A stretch of DNA of 64,000 nt, from positions 186,001 to 250,000 of the forward strand of contig OX359194.1 in the NCBI GenBank assembly GCA_947172415.1, read 5' to 3'. This DNA is from Chondrosia reniformis. Its lineage: Eukaryota > Porifera > Demospongiae > Chondrillida > Chondrillidae. This document shows positions 22,726 through 35,399 of this stretch, in pieces; position 1 is the stretch's first letter, and every line of letters starts with the position of its first letter. The notes under the pieces are model-generated. The model did no database searches and was not told the origin of the DNA. It worked only from the letters and a program-made list of their open reading frames with translations. Both the position numbers and the translations under genes were made by a program.

Positions 22726-25700
22726 ATGACGATGGATGAAAGAAAGCGTAAAGCTCTAAACGCCCTTCTTCCTGAAATGGAAAAAAACATTCCTGTAGAT
22801 GCATTCTTATCGTCATTACACAGTGATACAAAGGACGGCTTTTTGAGTGACTACGAAATGGAAGAAGTACGGGGAGCACACAATAGAATTGAGCAATTCC
22901 GTTCTTTGATAGGCTTTTTGCGATCTAAAGGAAACGAAGACTTTTATAAATTCTGCCGTCTCTTAGAAGCATTCGAATATAAAGGATGGGCTAATAGGCT
23001 GAAGAAAAAGGGTAAGTTGGATACTCCAAGTTTTGTAACCGTTGATCTGGGCTACGCGAGGCTATACATAGCTAGTTCTGTAATCCGTAAACTGTGCATG
23101 GTGTTCAACCACCCAGAAGCCAGGCGTGTGTACAGGAGTGCATTTTTATGGCATTTACTATTTAAATTGGTTGCAGCTAGCTAGTTATCTCAGGAGTCTG
23201 AGTATTTTGTAACTGGCACTGTTATACCCTCAATTACTGGTTGTTTCGTTTTTGCGAAATCCCGAAATAGGCTGAAAATCGCCGAAACAAGACCGTGTAA
23301 TGTTAAATGTAGAACAGCAACGCTATAAACTGGCCTTGAAGGCAAGTGACTGTGTTCCGCTTTGTAATGATGCTTCAATATTTTTCCATTTTAAAGCACC
23401 AAAACCATTTGGTAGAGTGCCCCTTTCATTTCACTAATGAGAATGAAAAACTGGTATACGTATAAGTTGCCTGCCACAACTATGTATCTTAATTCAGCTA
23501 GCAATATAAAATCTCTTGAGTATTACAATCTCAAAATCTATCACAATTGAATATGAATATATATAACACCTGGTTTCAATATAAATTTCCTATAGGTTTT
23601 CTATAGTCCTATGGCATTTTATATGCAGACTTTGTTCGCTGTTTTCTAACAAACGGAGGCCTAAATGTAAAATCCCTTAATTTAAAATGAGTTTTATAAC
23701 CCTAAACTTTATGATGATATGCCCATTTTGTTTCTAGGTCCTTTCTTGGAGCCATATGAATTATTTAATTATATTATATTATATTATATATTCGTATATA
23801 TATTGTAACTTGTACTGTATATATATATATATATGAATGTCTAAGTATATAGTGCTGGCTAATTACACTCAAGTACACTACACAGTGAAAGTTACTGGCA
23901 AATATATAAAGTATTGAAATTACAATCAAGTAGTACACAGTACAAGTTACAAATTTATGAGGTCCAAGTGACTATATAATATTAAAATTACAATCAAGTA
24001 CTAGCTACACATGTACATGCAGTGCAAGTTAAGGACATAAAAGGCCAAGACCTTTATATATGTATGTCATATGATGTCCCTTGTGTACAAGTTACAAAAT
24101 AAGAAGAATACTGTAGTAACGTCCATTTTATAGTAATTGTATAACTTTATACTTAAAGGCTGATGGACAAAAGAATGATCATTTGAATGTTACTCATCAG
24201 ATTACATAGAGTATATATGTATGCAATCACTTATATAAACATATTTTTCTTAGTTTCACCTGACTCTAATGGAAAAAACGTATCTCCTCCGGTAGATCCT
24301 AACCAGTCCACTCCAGTAAGTGTACTTTCTGTAGCTACGTATGTATATATAGAGTGTACATACAGGTTTATGAAGTGTGTCATATGTCATGTGCCTAGTT
24401 ATGTATGCTAAAAAAATTCAGTTAAAGGAACAACGATCTCTACATTTGTATACTGAATAATATTTATTATATATATAATATGTAGTAATTCTCATGTAAA
24501 TATGCTATATATGTCTCATTCTGTAGGATCCTCTATTAAAGCTACAAGAAAATGCATTTGGTGAATACAAGTCGTATAAGCTGGGTGAAGGAGACAGTGA
24601 AGTAAGGTTTGTCAGACTAGCCATTGTGAAGAACAAGCCATCAGTCTTAGAGACAGAGGGAGATCAATTAGAAACATTAAAACGATTAAGGGAGTTCGGT
24701 CCTAAAAGTGACATTGAGGGATACATAGATGTTAAAGATTTAGCAAAGCAATGTAAAGATAGGATACGAATCGTATATGGTCAACCGGGAGCAGGAAAGA
24801 CAACTGCCATGAAGCACATCTGTCAGCAAGTAGCTCTCTCTCAGATCAAGAGTGATTATGCGCTCATTTTCTTCTTTCCCTTGAGAGAGGAGAGTGTTTC
24901 TAGGTATACCGACCTCCCCAGTCTACTCGAATACTATGGGGAGGGGCCCTCTGTAGACATCGCCATGGCAACCAAAATGCTAGAGGATGGAAAGGGTCGA
25001 GACACATTGCTGATATTTGATGGTGCTGATGAAGCTAGAGAGCTTCTACAGGAGGGATCCAATTCTGTCCTTTTGAAGCTGTTAAAAGGGAAGTTGCTAC
25101 CGGAGGCCTCAATCATACTTTCCAGTCGACCTGGTGTATGTCCTGAACTACAGAAATATGCCAATCAGTTCTATGAAGTGCAGGGATTTGATGAGGTTGC
25201 TATTGAGGCTTACGTGAAGGAGTTCTTCAAAGATGATCCAAGTTCTGCTGAGAGAATGTTACAGACCATCAAAGATCGTCCTGATTTGGAGGGTGGAGCC
25301 TACATTCCAGTGAATCTGTTTATTTTCTGTTCCACTTTCAAAGCCAATGAATATTCACTTCCTGCCACCATCACAGAATGTTTCCAAGGTCATGTTAGTG
25401 ACCTGTGTTCTAGGGAATGTGAAAAAGAGGGAAGAGATGTCTACATTGACCCAACTCTTTCTGAGCTCCCAGAAGACCTACAGGACCTCCTTCGACGTCT
25501 AGGAGAACTTGCCTTTAAAGGTTTGACAGCTAAACCATCCAACTACATTTTCACTGAGCAAGCCATTCGGAATGCCTTCCCTGAAATTAAGGGAAAGCTC
25601 CATGACTCCCTTTTCAAAGGACTCCTTCACCTACACATTGGAAAAATATGTAGGCAAACATTTTCAGGCAACTTCTCCCATGCAACTCTCCAAGAGTTCT

Positions 25701-28700
25701 TTTCTGCCCGTCACCTGAGTCGGCTCTCCGAAAAGGATCAAGTGATATTTTGGAAGGAGCACATTTCCAATCCATCCTTTGCTGTGGTCTTGCGATTTTA
25801 TGCTGGACTGACGAAATTATCTTGCAAAGATTTCATCCCATCATGTCTTGTCACGCCTCATTCCACTCCCACAACAGCTGCTCCTCCCAATGTAGCTGGT
25901 GCTACTCTGCAGCTGCCAGATAAATCTGATCAGCAGAATCCTCAGCTCCTCTTTCTGTTGCATGCGCTTCATGAGTCTCAAAATGAGACTATTATCTGTG
26001 AAACATTGAAGCACTTGAATAGTCCACTTAGGTTTTTTGATCTAGGTTCATTTGATGTGATGGTTGTACTAAATTGTTTAGCACGCTGTACTCATTTGGT
26101 TGAGTTGTTTATGCATGGACACAGAAATCCATTTCCTGTTGAGAGTGTTAAGCGTTTACTACACAACAATCAAAAGTTGCAAAAGCTGCAAGGATGTGTC
26201 CTTGATCACTTGACTGAAGATGGTAAGACATTACTTTACATGTTATTATTGTTTCATACTAAAAACAAATTAAATAAGTAGATATTTCTGTCTATATGAC
26301 CACAAAGAGTGAGTCTTTAGTCTATTTCTAATTTATTGTTAAGCATACATTTGTTATTGATAAGCTTAATGAGTGTTGACTATGTTAATAATGATAAAGT
26401 GTGTGTTTGTGTTTGTATTAGATGCAGTGACTATGTTCACAAGAACATGTTCAGTGAAGGAGCTGGATCTGAACATTACCAAGTCCACTTCAGTATCTGC
26501 CATAATGAGAGTGTTTTCATTGAAGGAATTGGAGACACTGAGATTGAGCCTTAGTGGCTGTACAATAACAGTGAGTCACTATGCATCATTTTTCTAATGT
26601 CTATGTCACTATTTTGAAGCAGGTAACTGTATATTAGCTGTAACCTCATGTATATTACCAAATAGTTAATAGGTGCACTATAAGTTCTTAATGATTCTCC
26701 TAACCTGTGAACTTACAGGCTAATATATATGCAAACAGATTATAAGTCGACTTAGTTTTTAACTTTAGCCATGCAACATTGGATAACTTGTTTGTCATTT
26801 AATGTAAGTCATTCTGTGTTGTATTTTTAAAATTTATTTATGCATGCAGGAATCTGAAGGTAGCTCATTAGAGGAACTTGTTCATAGTAATCTCTCTCTG
26901 AAGGAGTTTCGTTTGTATTGTTCACATGCCAAGATACTGTCACACAGCCAATTCTTTGATTGTCTCTCCATTGTTACTAATCTTTCAAGTCTTGAGAAAT
27001 GTAATGTTCAGCTATCAGAATTATCAGAAGGAGGTATGCTATTATGTGGTTTTGAATGAGATTATAATGTATGTAGTTGATAGTGTTTGTTATTGATAAG
27101 CTTAATGAGTGTTGACTATGTTAATAATGATAAAGTGTATGTTTGTGTTTGTATTAGATGCAGTGACTATGTTCACAAGAACATGTTCAGTGAAGGAGCT
27201 GGATCTGAACATTGACGAGTCCACTTCAGTATCTGCCCTAATAGAAGTGTTTTCATTGAAGGAATTGGAGACACTGAGTTTGTACCTTCGTGGCTGTACA
27301 AAAACAGTGAGTCACTATGCATCATTTTTCTAATGTCTATGTCACTATTTTGAAGCAGGTAACTGTATATTAGCTGTAACCTCATGTATATTTCCAAATA
27401 GTTAATAGTTGCACAATAAGTTCTTAATGATTCTCCTAATTTGTGTACTTACGGTCAAATATATGCAAACAAATTACAAGTTGATTTAGTTTTTAAATGT
27501 AGCCATGCAACGTTGGATAAATTGTTTGTCATTTAATATAAGTCATTCTGTGTTGTATTTTTAAAATTTATGCATGCATGCAGGAATCTGAAGGTAGCTC
27601 ATTAGAGGAACTTATTCGTAGTAATCTCTCTCTTTTGACTTGTTTGTAACTTGTAATTATATTAATTCTTTCTTCTATCTCTTGTTATATTCTTTATACT
27701 TATATATAAGGGTTCAATATACAATATTTCTTTAAATGTACAGTATTTGTTCCACCAGTTTCAAATCAAATTCTATTGAACATAATAATGTGAATACATG
27801 TATATTTAAAAATTTAAATGTATATAGGGATGTGAGGAAAAATTTGAATCATTAAAATCAACTATCAACAATAACAGTCACTTGAACAAGTTAGCATTTC
27901 GAATTCATTGTAATCAGATGAAGAGACCATCCCATTTAAAGTGTATTGAATGTATATCTCAGAGCAGATCAATTAATTACTTGGAGGTTGAATCAAGTAA
28001 GTTCCTTATTATCAAGTCTGTGTTTAGCATTGAAATTTGTACATTTTATTGTATCATTCATACGTACTGTATACATTTGTTTGACACACTTATTGTTAGT
28101 CTTTTTACACGTTTGTTCTCTTTATGTATGTGATGCCAGCTACATGACTGTACAGTGAATGTATTCTATAAAACGAACAGTGCTGATATATTTCATTGTT
28201 CTTTCCACAGCCGATGGACATGACCTGGTTCCTGTGCTGGAAATGGTACAGTTGAGGAAACTCATAGTGAGGAACACAGATCCAGTACCTCTACTACACT
28301 CATTAAAGAACAGAAGAGATGTATTAGAAGAATTAATATTTGTTATCGATTGGTATTTTGAATCATGGGTCAGTTTTAAGTGTGTTTGCTATCTTTAGCT
28401 GTTTGACTGACATTGTTTAGAATGATCTTTTTAATTGTTAAATATTCTGTAAGTATATTAAAGCTAGGACATTGTAAAGGAATATCACATTCTGTAATAC
28501 CTACCATTCCACTGACATTCTGTGTTAGAGGAGTCATGTTTGTATTTACATTTGTATTCATCTGACGGTCACTTTGTTTAATATACGTATATACGTATAT
28601 ACACTATAGATTGTGTAGCTAAGCTAAAATGTCTTTATACATACATTTCTATTAGTATACATTCTCATAAGAGATATTCTAAGATGAATATGTAAGGTAT

Positions 28701-29027
28701 ATGGTAGTTACATCAAATGAGTCCTTTAGCCTATTTTGTATGATGTAAATGTGCTATGTATATTACATTTGCTGATGTACGTAGGCTGAGACTGTTGACC
28801 TGAATGAGATTGAAGTAGCATACTCAGCAGCTAAAGTCAGAACACTTGGTGTTGTTGGGATATCACAGGTTACTGACTTAAAGAAAATGGCAAAAGCAAT
28901 CAGTGCTGGTATCTCAAGGAATGAACATGTACAAACTGTAAAGTCACTTGAGGAGTGTCCAGTACAGAGCTCAAATGAGAAACATAAAAACATTACAGCT
29001 ACATGGGGAGAGCTTCGTTCTCTTTAA
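22726..29027 (+). CDS. NLR-A: CARD-NACHT-LRR receptor
   Basis: Predicted cytosolic pattern-recognition receptor. Exons in phase: 22726-23011, 24254-24315, 24527-26222, 26422-26570, 26850-27033, 27158-27306, 27828-27996, 28211-28368, 28785-29027 (1031 aa, skipping the broken exon at 27584). Residues about 8-93 form a helical CARD (LNALLPEMEKNIP ... DFYKFCRLLEAF). A short Pro/Ser linker follows. The NACHT ATPase occupies the large third exon: Walker A GQPGAGKTT at about 201-209, Walker B LLIFDGADEA at about 278-287, sensor-like SIILSSRPG. Leucine-rich-repeat-like units follow in 149- and 184-nt exons and three terminal exons ending ELRSL. NLRs oligomerise on ligand binding and recruit death-fold adaptors. 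The ligand here is unknown. Confidence 0.85.
27584..27649 (+). pseudogene. Truncated LRR exon in NLR-A
   Basis: Opens after an intact GCATGCAG acceptor with ESEGSSLEEL like the 184-nt LRR exons. After SNLSL it runs into unrelated intron sequence and a TAA. In units 2 and 3 the exon is complete and followed by another 149-nt exon, so a deletion removed the rest here. Confidence 0.75.
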
Positions 29028-29147
29028 ATATTAGCAAATATAAGAAAAACTACTAATGTACTGTACATTGTATTGGTTTTGTAAATATTTGTACACAACA
29101 CTAGATATAATAACAATATAATACACTAGTACTGCGTGACGGTATCA

Positions 29148-29947
29148 CTACAAGTAGCACTGGTACATCTTGTCAGAGATGACATTGTTTATTTCACAGA
29201 GTGTGTCGTGTCTGCACACATCTCCACACTTCTTATATTTGTCCTTTGACCTCCCATAACGATTGTAATGATACATATCAACCAGAGAAGTGTTGGACCT
29301 CATTCTGCAGGAAGAGGAGGAAATTGTATAATATACAGTGGACTCTCCATCCAAGGGACGGGCTGGGACGATAGCATTTGTCCTTTGTATGGAAATGTCC
29401 TTAACTCAGAAAGTATTAGAAAACCATATTATAAGCAAATTAACACACCACTATCCATTAATGAAAGTGCTACAATCACAAAAGCACCAATTGCAATCGA
29501 CACCTTTTGAGGGGCAGGTAAGGGCAGGAGGGGGAAATTGTATATACAAGCACCTTGTAGTATGCTGTAAAGATTTAAAATGATCACGAGTGATACATAC
29601 GTATTTGGAATTACAAGGCAGGACTGGGATACTGCTTTAGAAGATTTCTGGTACATAATGTTAACAAAGTACATGTGTGTTGTTCAAAGGTAAAAGTATA
29701 CAGTTTGAGACAACCTTATTACCTGACTACGTACATACATGCATGCGTACGTAGGTCATTTCAGTACAACACACAACACAATACAAGATATTGGATGTGT
29801 ACACATGTCATTACATGCAGTGTCATGCGACCTCTGACCTTTCAGCAAGGTTGTTCCATGATTTGGGAGACATGTCAGTCAGTGAGTACATCTCTTTGGC
29901 ACTGTAGGACAAACCCCTAACTGGTCTCTCTCCCTTCTCATGTAACT
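29148..29947 (-). pseudogene. Acid-sphingomyelinase-like C-terminus, orphan exons (copy A)
   Basis: Two exons, 29947-29839 and 29304-29148, splice in phase through GAAAG|GTCAGA and CAG|AATGAGG. They encode KEMYSLTDMSPKSWNNLAER-MRSNTSL, then YHYNRYGRSKDKYKKCGDVC and RHDTLCEINNVIS, ending MYQCYL. The pattern DLSP-x-SW-xx-L-xxRM, followed by paired cysteines and LC, is that of the C-terminal part of acid sphingomyelinase and SMPDL3 phosphodiesterases. No upstream exons with the catalytic metallophosphatase domain exist in the unit; minisatellites and a plus-strand gene occupy that space. Frames are intact in all three copies, so an unrecognised function or recent duplication is possible. Confidence 0.6.
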
Positions 29948-29961
29948 CTACACAGACAAGT

Positions 29962-30028
29962 GAGGAATACATATATAGCACTGTATATACGTATAGTGAG
30001 GAATACAGCACTGTGTATGTATATACAT
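29962..30028. repeat. GTGAGGAATACATATATAGC minisatellite, short copy
   Basis: One full unit and one shortened unit of the roughly 36-bp repeat that is expanded at 46862-47150 in unit 2. Confidence 0.8.
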
Positions 30029-30030
30029 AC

Positions 30031-30272
30031 GCCAAGGATTCACAGAAGATCAAGATAAAGAAAGAGACAAAGACTCCCAGGATCACTGATGAAGGGTGGA
30101 ATTCCCAGAAACGGCTGTCTGACCCAGTGGAGAAGAAGATGAAAGAAGGGAAAAGAAGGAAGAAAAGACTCCTGTATCTTCATCTAAAGCTCTCTTTAGG
30201 TTTAGTTCCCCTATAGGCTCTTTTTACAGAATAGGCATATAGCATGTAGGAAAATGGTATCTTAGATTTTTC
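30031..30272 (+). mobile_element. 5'-truncated retroelement tail (copy 2 of 3)
   Basis: 242 bp from GCCAAGGATTCACAG to CTTAGATTTTTC, nearly identical to 34091-34332. The sister loci at 47160-47200 and 61538-61575 lack it and read TACATACATAATTGGATGTG then CATTAGCTAA. This insertion replaced about 14 bp of target. Confidence 0.85.
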
Positions 30273-30479
30273 ATTAGCTAATATGTCACTGAGGTGATGC
30301 AACTATTACGAGTGGAAGAGTTACTAGAACAAAACTACTGTACAATATATACATAGAAATGAATACGCTTACAATCAGTCAAACATATATATTTAGTTAC
30401 AAAATATTAATGCTATAAACATGTCCACAGATAAAGTTTATAGTTGTAGAGTACACACTTCTATACCAATATTACATAT

Positions 30480-30598
30480 AAACAACCACATGATCGTATA
30501 TGCAACCACATGATCATATATGCAACCACATGTTCGTATATACAACCACATGATCGTATATATACAACCACATGTTCGTATATACAACCACATGATAT
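30480..30598. repeat. CAACCACATGATCGTATATA minisatellite, 6 copies
   Basis: Six units of the 18-22-bp repeat that is expanded to several dozen units in units 2 and 3. Ends next to the conserved GAGAAGTGGAATGACAAGC sequence upstream of the PLA2-like gene. Confidence 0.9.
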
Positions 30599-31073
30599 TG
30601 CTTACTCTAGAGAAGTGGAATGACAAGCAGAACATTGAGATGGTTGTGGTTGGGTCACATGACTGATAAGCACAACTCCTGCACTACTACGTATATAAGT
30701 CACTACTTTGTATTCCTAATTCTACATTACCTCAAACACTATTCAAGTATCAATAGATTCCTACTGATTACGTGCAGTGGGAAAATATTCAATACTAAAT
30801 TACACTGTCAGATGCAATGTGTTATACGTACATGTATTCTTCAATACTGAACTGACACATCTCATATGTAGGACATTCATTGTAAAGCATATACAATATA
30901 AGGATGTATAGAATAAGGTCTATATAGTGTATAAATGGGTTAATATATATTATTTCAGTACAGGAACCTACACACAGCTTAGTGTACTGGTTCTGCATAC
31001 AAGTGGCCCACAATATGAGTCTATACAGTGAAGGCAGATCTCCTCAGAAGTGAATATCCACTACTACTAGACT

Positions 31074-32021
31074 ATGTATGTGAGAAGGCTGGCAGTAGAG
31101 TTCTACTTTCTATTCCTTCTGACCTCCATATCCCCTCCAGCCACACTTGCAGGTGATGGGTACTCTGTGGAGTTTGAAATGGAGGACACTGGCAGAGGTA
31201 TCTACGGGAGGTACTCTATGGTGAAGGAGGGAGGCAGGAGAGTTGGACTGCTGTTTGGAGCCAACAGGCATAGTGCTGCTCTAAAGACACTGAACGGAGA
31301 GGTGCTCATTGCCCCGCTGAGGAACCTGAGGGGAGGAGCTTGTCATGTTGTGCAGGTAGCCTCTGAGAGGTTTGTGGATTGCTGGAGGAAGTGGGGGGGG
31401 CGGGGCGGTTCCGTGCAGTCAAAGGACAGGACTATGGACATATCAGAAAGGTCAAAAACATTGACCACCTGCTGGAAGATGAAGAAGAGAGTAGAGATGC
31501 ATTTAATGAGGCGATGGGGAAGGTTCTGGAGAGTGAGGAGGTCCAGCTCCTTCCCGGTCTGGTCAGGAGGATGGTCCGGTTTGGATACAGAGGACCTCAC
31601 CATCAGCCCTCACTTCAAATACTTCTACTTGCTCACAGACTAACTAATCTGCTGAAAGAGAAGGCAATGGAATCAGAATCACAGATAACTGATGAAAATC
31701 AGTTACGTATTTGAAGACAACGATGATGAAATACTAGTGCAATCAGATAACCCATACAGTAGCTTTGAGACTGTTGTTGCGCAATATTCTGAAGCTGAGA
31801 TGGCAAAATGCAAGTCGGACAAATCCTGTCCACCATGTAAGCACTTGGAGTGTACTGGTCTGTGCGGTCCAGGATGCACTTGCTGGCAGTTCCTGTGTGG
31901 AGACTGCTGCGTACATATTGGGTGCCTGGGTCACGACATCTGCTGTGCCAAATATGGACCCAGCTCTTGGCAGTGCATTATGATAGTGAACTTTCAGTGT
32001 AACAAGAACTTTCCTTGTTAA
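31074..32021 (+). pseudogene. PLA2-like secreted cysteine-rich protein, frameshifted copy
   Basis: Collinear with the intact gene at 48721-49662. One extra G in a run of eight near 31393 shifts the frame after FVDCWRK. A 4-bp insertion near 31705 shifts it again after ENQL. The signal peptide and the cysteine-rich C-terminus are otherwise preserved. No single reading frame spans the gene. Confidence 0.85.
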
Positions 32022-32309
32022 TTTTCATGTCTCCCCCCATAACATATGTATCTACCTGAACAATGCTATATATTATAGCTGTAATTACATACACTATATA
32101 TTCTTATGTGAGGTTTACTCAGTGACACTTTATTGCACTTTCCTCTAATGTCTGTATACATAAGATTACAAAGTCAAGGTCCTTAACATGTAACATTGTA
32201 CTTTAAGGGACATCATCAAAGAAATCAACATTTTACTCTTTAATTGTTTTATCCTTGTATGGATAGTTCTTCTATACTGTATTCCCATTTATGTACCAAT
32301 GTATGATAG

Positions 32310-35271
32310 GTGCTGTATTACGAGGAACGATTCCAAGATGTCCTCAGTGAGCTAGTGAGGGCTAAATGGACCCATGGTCAGACAATTGTTTGCAGTCACT
32401 ACATTAAAAACTTACAAGTATGTAAATAAGAGAGGTTGCATACACATTTGTGTTGGAGACTCAGACTTGTGGAGCTCTAGGATTAAAAGATGAGAATTTT
32501 GAATGTACTGAACTGTATAAAATGTTTAAAAAGTCTTCAATCAGACTGAGAATCCTGTATTTATTGCTATATACAATACACATTCATATACAGTATAGTT
32601 TAGGGTGTATATGTATGCGTTGACTAGAGCAATGTAAAGTTGAATTTCAATACCTGTTCAATTGTCTCATTTCTTTCACTTGAAGGATGTCGTTCTACCT
32701 CAACACCTTCAACACTTGATAGAGTGGAGGATTAATGAAAAGAATGAAGAGAATGGAACAGTAGACACTTACTGGATTGAACAAGACTACACAAAACGGT
32801 AAGTGTACATACATTCTAGATTTCTAAATTCGGCACTCAGACTAATTCTCAAACATTTTAGAGAATACTGCCTAGGTATATATAGGAATACTGGTGTTAA
32901 TGCCTTTTGGATAGTAGAAAACTCACTAGAAGTCTTAGATAGTCTTAGGTCTATACCCACTAGAAAAGCCCAGCTAGCTAGTTTTGATTTTTCTACATTA
33001 TATACAGCGATCCCCCATAACCTACTTAAAGATAAGATTACTAACTTTATTCATAGTGCCTATACCTGTAGGAAGTCCCAATATATAGAAGTCTGTCAGG
33101 ATAAAGCCTTTTGGTCTAACAATGTCTCCAATAAAGCAGTCACAGCTGTTCATTTAGTAGAGCTCTTTAATTACCTTATTGACAACATTTATGTATGTGT
33201 AGACGGTTCTGTATTTAAGCAATGTGTAGGTATCCCTATGGGTACTGACTGTGCCCCTGTAGTTGCTAATCTTTTTCTGTTTGCCTATGAGTATGAGTTT
33301 ATGAAAGGACTACTTAAGGATAACATTATACCTTAGCTATTAAATTTTCCAATACTTATAGGTATATTGATGACCTTTTATGTATTAACAACAAGGATTT
33401 TGAACTGTCAATTAGTGACATTTACCCCAAAGAACTTATTCTTAAAAAGACAAATACCAGCCCCAGGAAATCCCCTTTTTAGACTTAGATATAACCATTA
33501 CTAATAATCAATTTATCACTAAAGTATATGATAAGCGAGAGGACTTTAACTTTGATATAGTAAATTTCCCCCATTTAGATAGTAATATTCCTAATACCCC
33601 AGCCTATGGTGTCTTTATTTCACAACTAATTAGGTATTCCAGAATATGTAGTGACTTCTCCAGTTTTCAGGCTAAAAGTTTGCAGTTATGCAATAGGCTT
33701 ATTAAGCAGGGTTACAAATATTTTAAGCTAAAATCAACCTTTAAAACCTTCCTATCCCGGCAGCCTCTAGTTAGAATCAAGTATAAGCAAAAAGTAGCTA
33801 GTATGCTTAAGGACTGTCTTGTGTTACCCCATATTGTGTTACCCCACCTCCAAAGAAATGTTACTACTAGAAGACCTAAGGGTAGACTTACGTAATATGT
33901 CCTACTTTTGTCTATAGTTATGCTGAGTCTGTTTTACCTGTACAAGCAAGTTTACTAATAGATTTATAATTAATTCATAAAAGTTAATTGGACCTACATT
34001 CCTTTCATAAAATTAAATTTCATCATGTGTCTTAGTTAATACCTTATTTAACTTTTGGCGCCAAAATAGTGTAGTGATTTAGCATAGAGAGCCAAGGATT
34101 CACAGAAGATCAAGATAAAGAAAAAGACAAAGACTCCCAGGATCACTGATGAAGGGTGGAATTCCCAGAAACGGCTGTCTGACCCAGTGGAGAAGAAGAT
34201 GAAAGAAGGGAAAAGAAGGAAGAAAAGACTCCTGTATCTTCATCTAAAGCTCTCTTTAGGTTTAGTTCCCCTATAGGCTCTTTTTACAGAATAGGCATAT
34301 AGCATGTAGGAAAATGGTATCTTAGATTTTTCATACGTATATCTTGTCCATACAACTACCACATACTACAGCCGTACATGGGTTTGTCAGATATGGGACA
34401 TGAGTGGCGTCTCTCATAACTTGATGGATTGATGCTTCACTATCTCGTCCTATACAGGCTCAACCAACTACATATACTATAACTATTACTAGTGATATAT
34501 AGTACATGCATATACATGTATATATAGCAGTTATATAGTATATATATTCTAGGATACTTGCTGCAGTATACCCATTTCTCTCTTCAGTGACCAGTGGTCA
34601 GAGTTGATAGCCTTTGACTATTTAACTGGAAATACAGATCGACTGGTCAACTTGCTGACAAATTACCAATATAATAGAGACATTGTTTCCAGTCCAGTTC
34701 ACAATCTGGCTCAAAATGGGAATGGAGATCTGATATTTCTAGACCACGAGACCTCATTTCTAGTTGGATATAAGTTTTCAAAAGATCACAAAGAAAGCAA
34801 AGCATTTCAGGTATATCCTTATATGGTAATGTGAATCTTACCTCCTATGTTAAAAATGGAATCCATTAAATTGTCACAGTGACTGTTGGCAGCCTTAACA
34901 ATCTATAATATATAGTTTCTTCATTTACTACAGAACAAATGTTAATATGATTATGTTTCATTCTCAATACCCTCTACATACATGTTAGCTAATCAATTTG
35001 TGTTTCATCATTTCTCTATTTTCTAAACTTTTAGGAATTCTTTATGAGAAACATTTGTCCCTACTCTCCAGCATTCATCAGGAAGGTGTCACCATTTTGT
35101 TTCCATCCATCTACAGTTGGATTGGCTGTCTCACAGCTGTTCAAATCTGTAGATCCTAAAGGCTGGAGGATAGTGACTGACCTGCCTCCAACACTACTGG
35201 AGGAGCTCTCCCTCAGAACAGAGATATTCTGTGGTCATCTGGTGACAGAGTGTAGAACTAGTTTAATTTGA
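32310..35271 (+). pseudogene. Four-jointed exons 2-5, headless copy B
   Basis: Exons 32310-32417, 32686-32798, 34588-34810 and 35035-35271 remain open and in phase. Exon 3 has an in-frame 9-nt gain. The catalytic motifs GNTDR and LDHE are present. Exon 1, with the membrane anchor and the conserved start of the kinase region, is missing; the PLA2-like pseudogene lies in its place. The retroelement at 32815-34332 sits in its third intron. Confidence 0.8.
32815..34332 (+). mobile_element. Degenerate reverse-transcriptase element, Penelope-like type
   Basis: Absent from the matching intron at 21361-21611 and 50457-50706, so the boundaries come from an empty-site comparison. It encodes RT fragments: FSTLYTAIP, then GIPMGTDCAPVVANLF near 33235, then YIDDLL near 33362 after a frame break, and a C-terminal piece near 33680-33895. 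The Ile-Pro-Met-Gly-Thr and Tyr-Ile-Asp-Asp boxes are RT motifs B and C. The motif style resembles Penelope-like or related non-LTR elements. Clade assignment is an inference. The 3' 242 bp (34091-34332) are the tail shared with 10362 and 30031. Confidence 0.8.
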
Positions 35272-35399
35272 CACACACCAGTACACTTCATGTTCTATTT
35301 TATATATAGCACATCATCAAAAATGTCAATTTTATTTTCAATCTGTATTTTTATAATCTTATATAATGTTACAGTAGCCATGAAAGTATTACATACGTA

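Larger units (their letters stand above)
20232..32030 (+). repeat. Segmental triplication, unit 1
   Basis: Begins in four-jointed intron 1 at the motif ACACATGTATCTACC and runs through four-jointed exons 2-5, NLR-A, the sphingomyelinase-like tail, minisatellites and the PLA2-like pseudogene. It is joined at about 32030 to unit 2 by the PLA2-like 3' UTR meeting the same four-jointed intron sequence. Confidence 0.85.

Noticed and set aside
31343-31603. Antisense frames within the PLA2-like copies
   Set aside because: Shadows of the plus-strand gene, without motifs or independent conservation.
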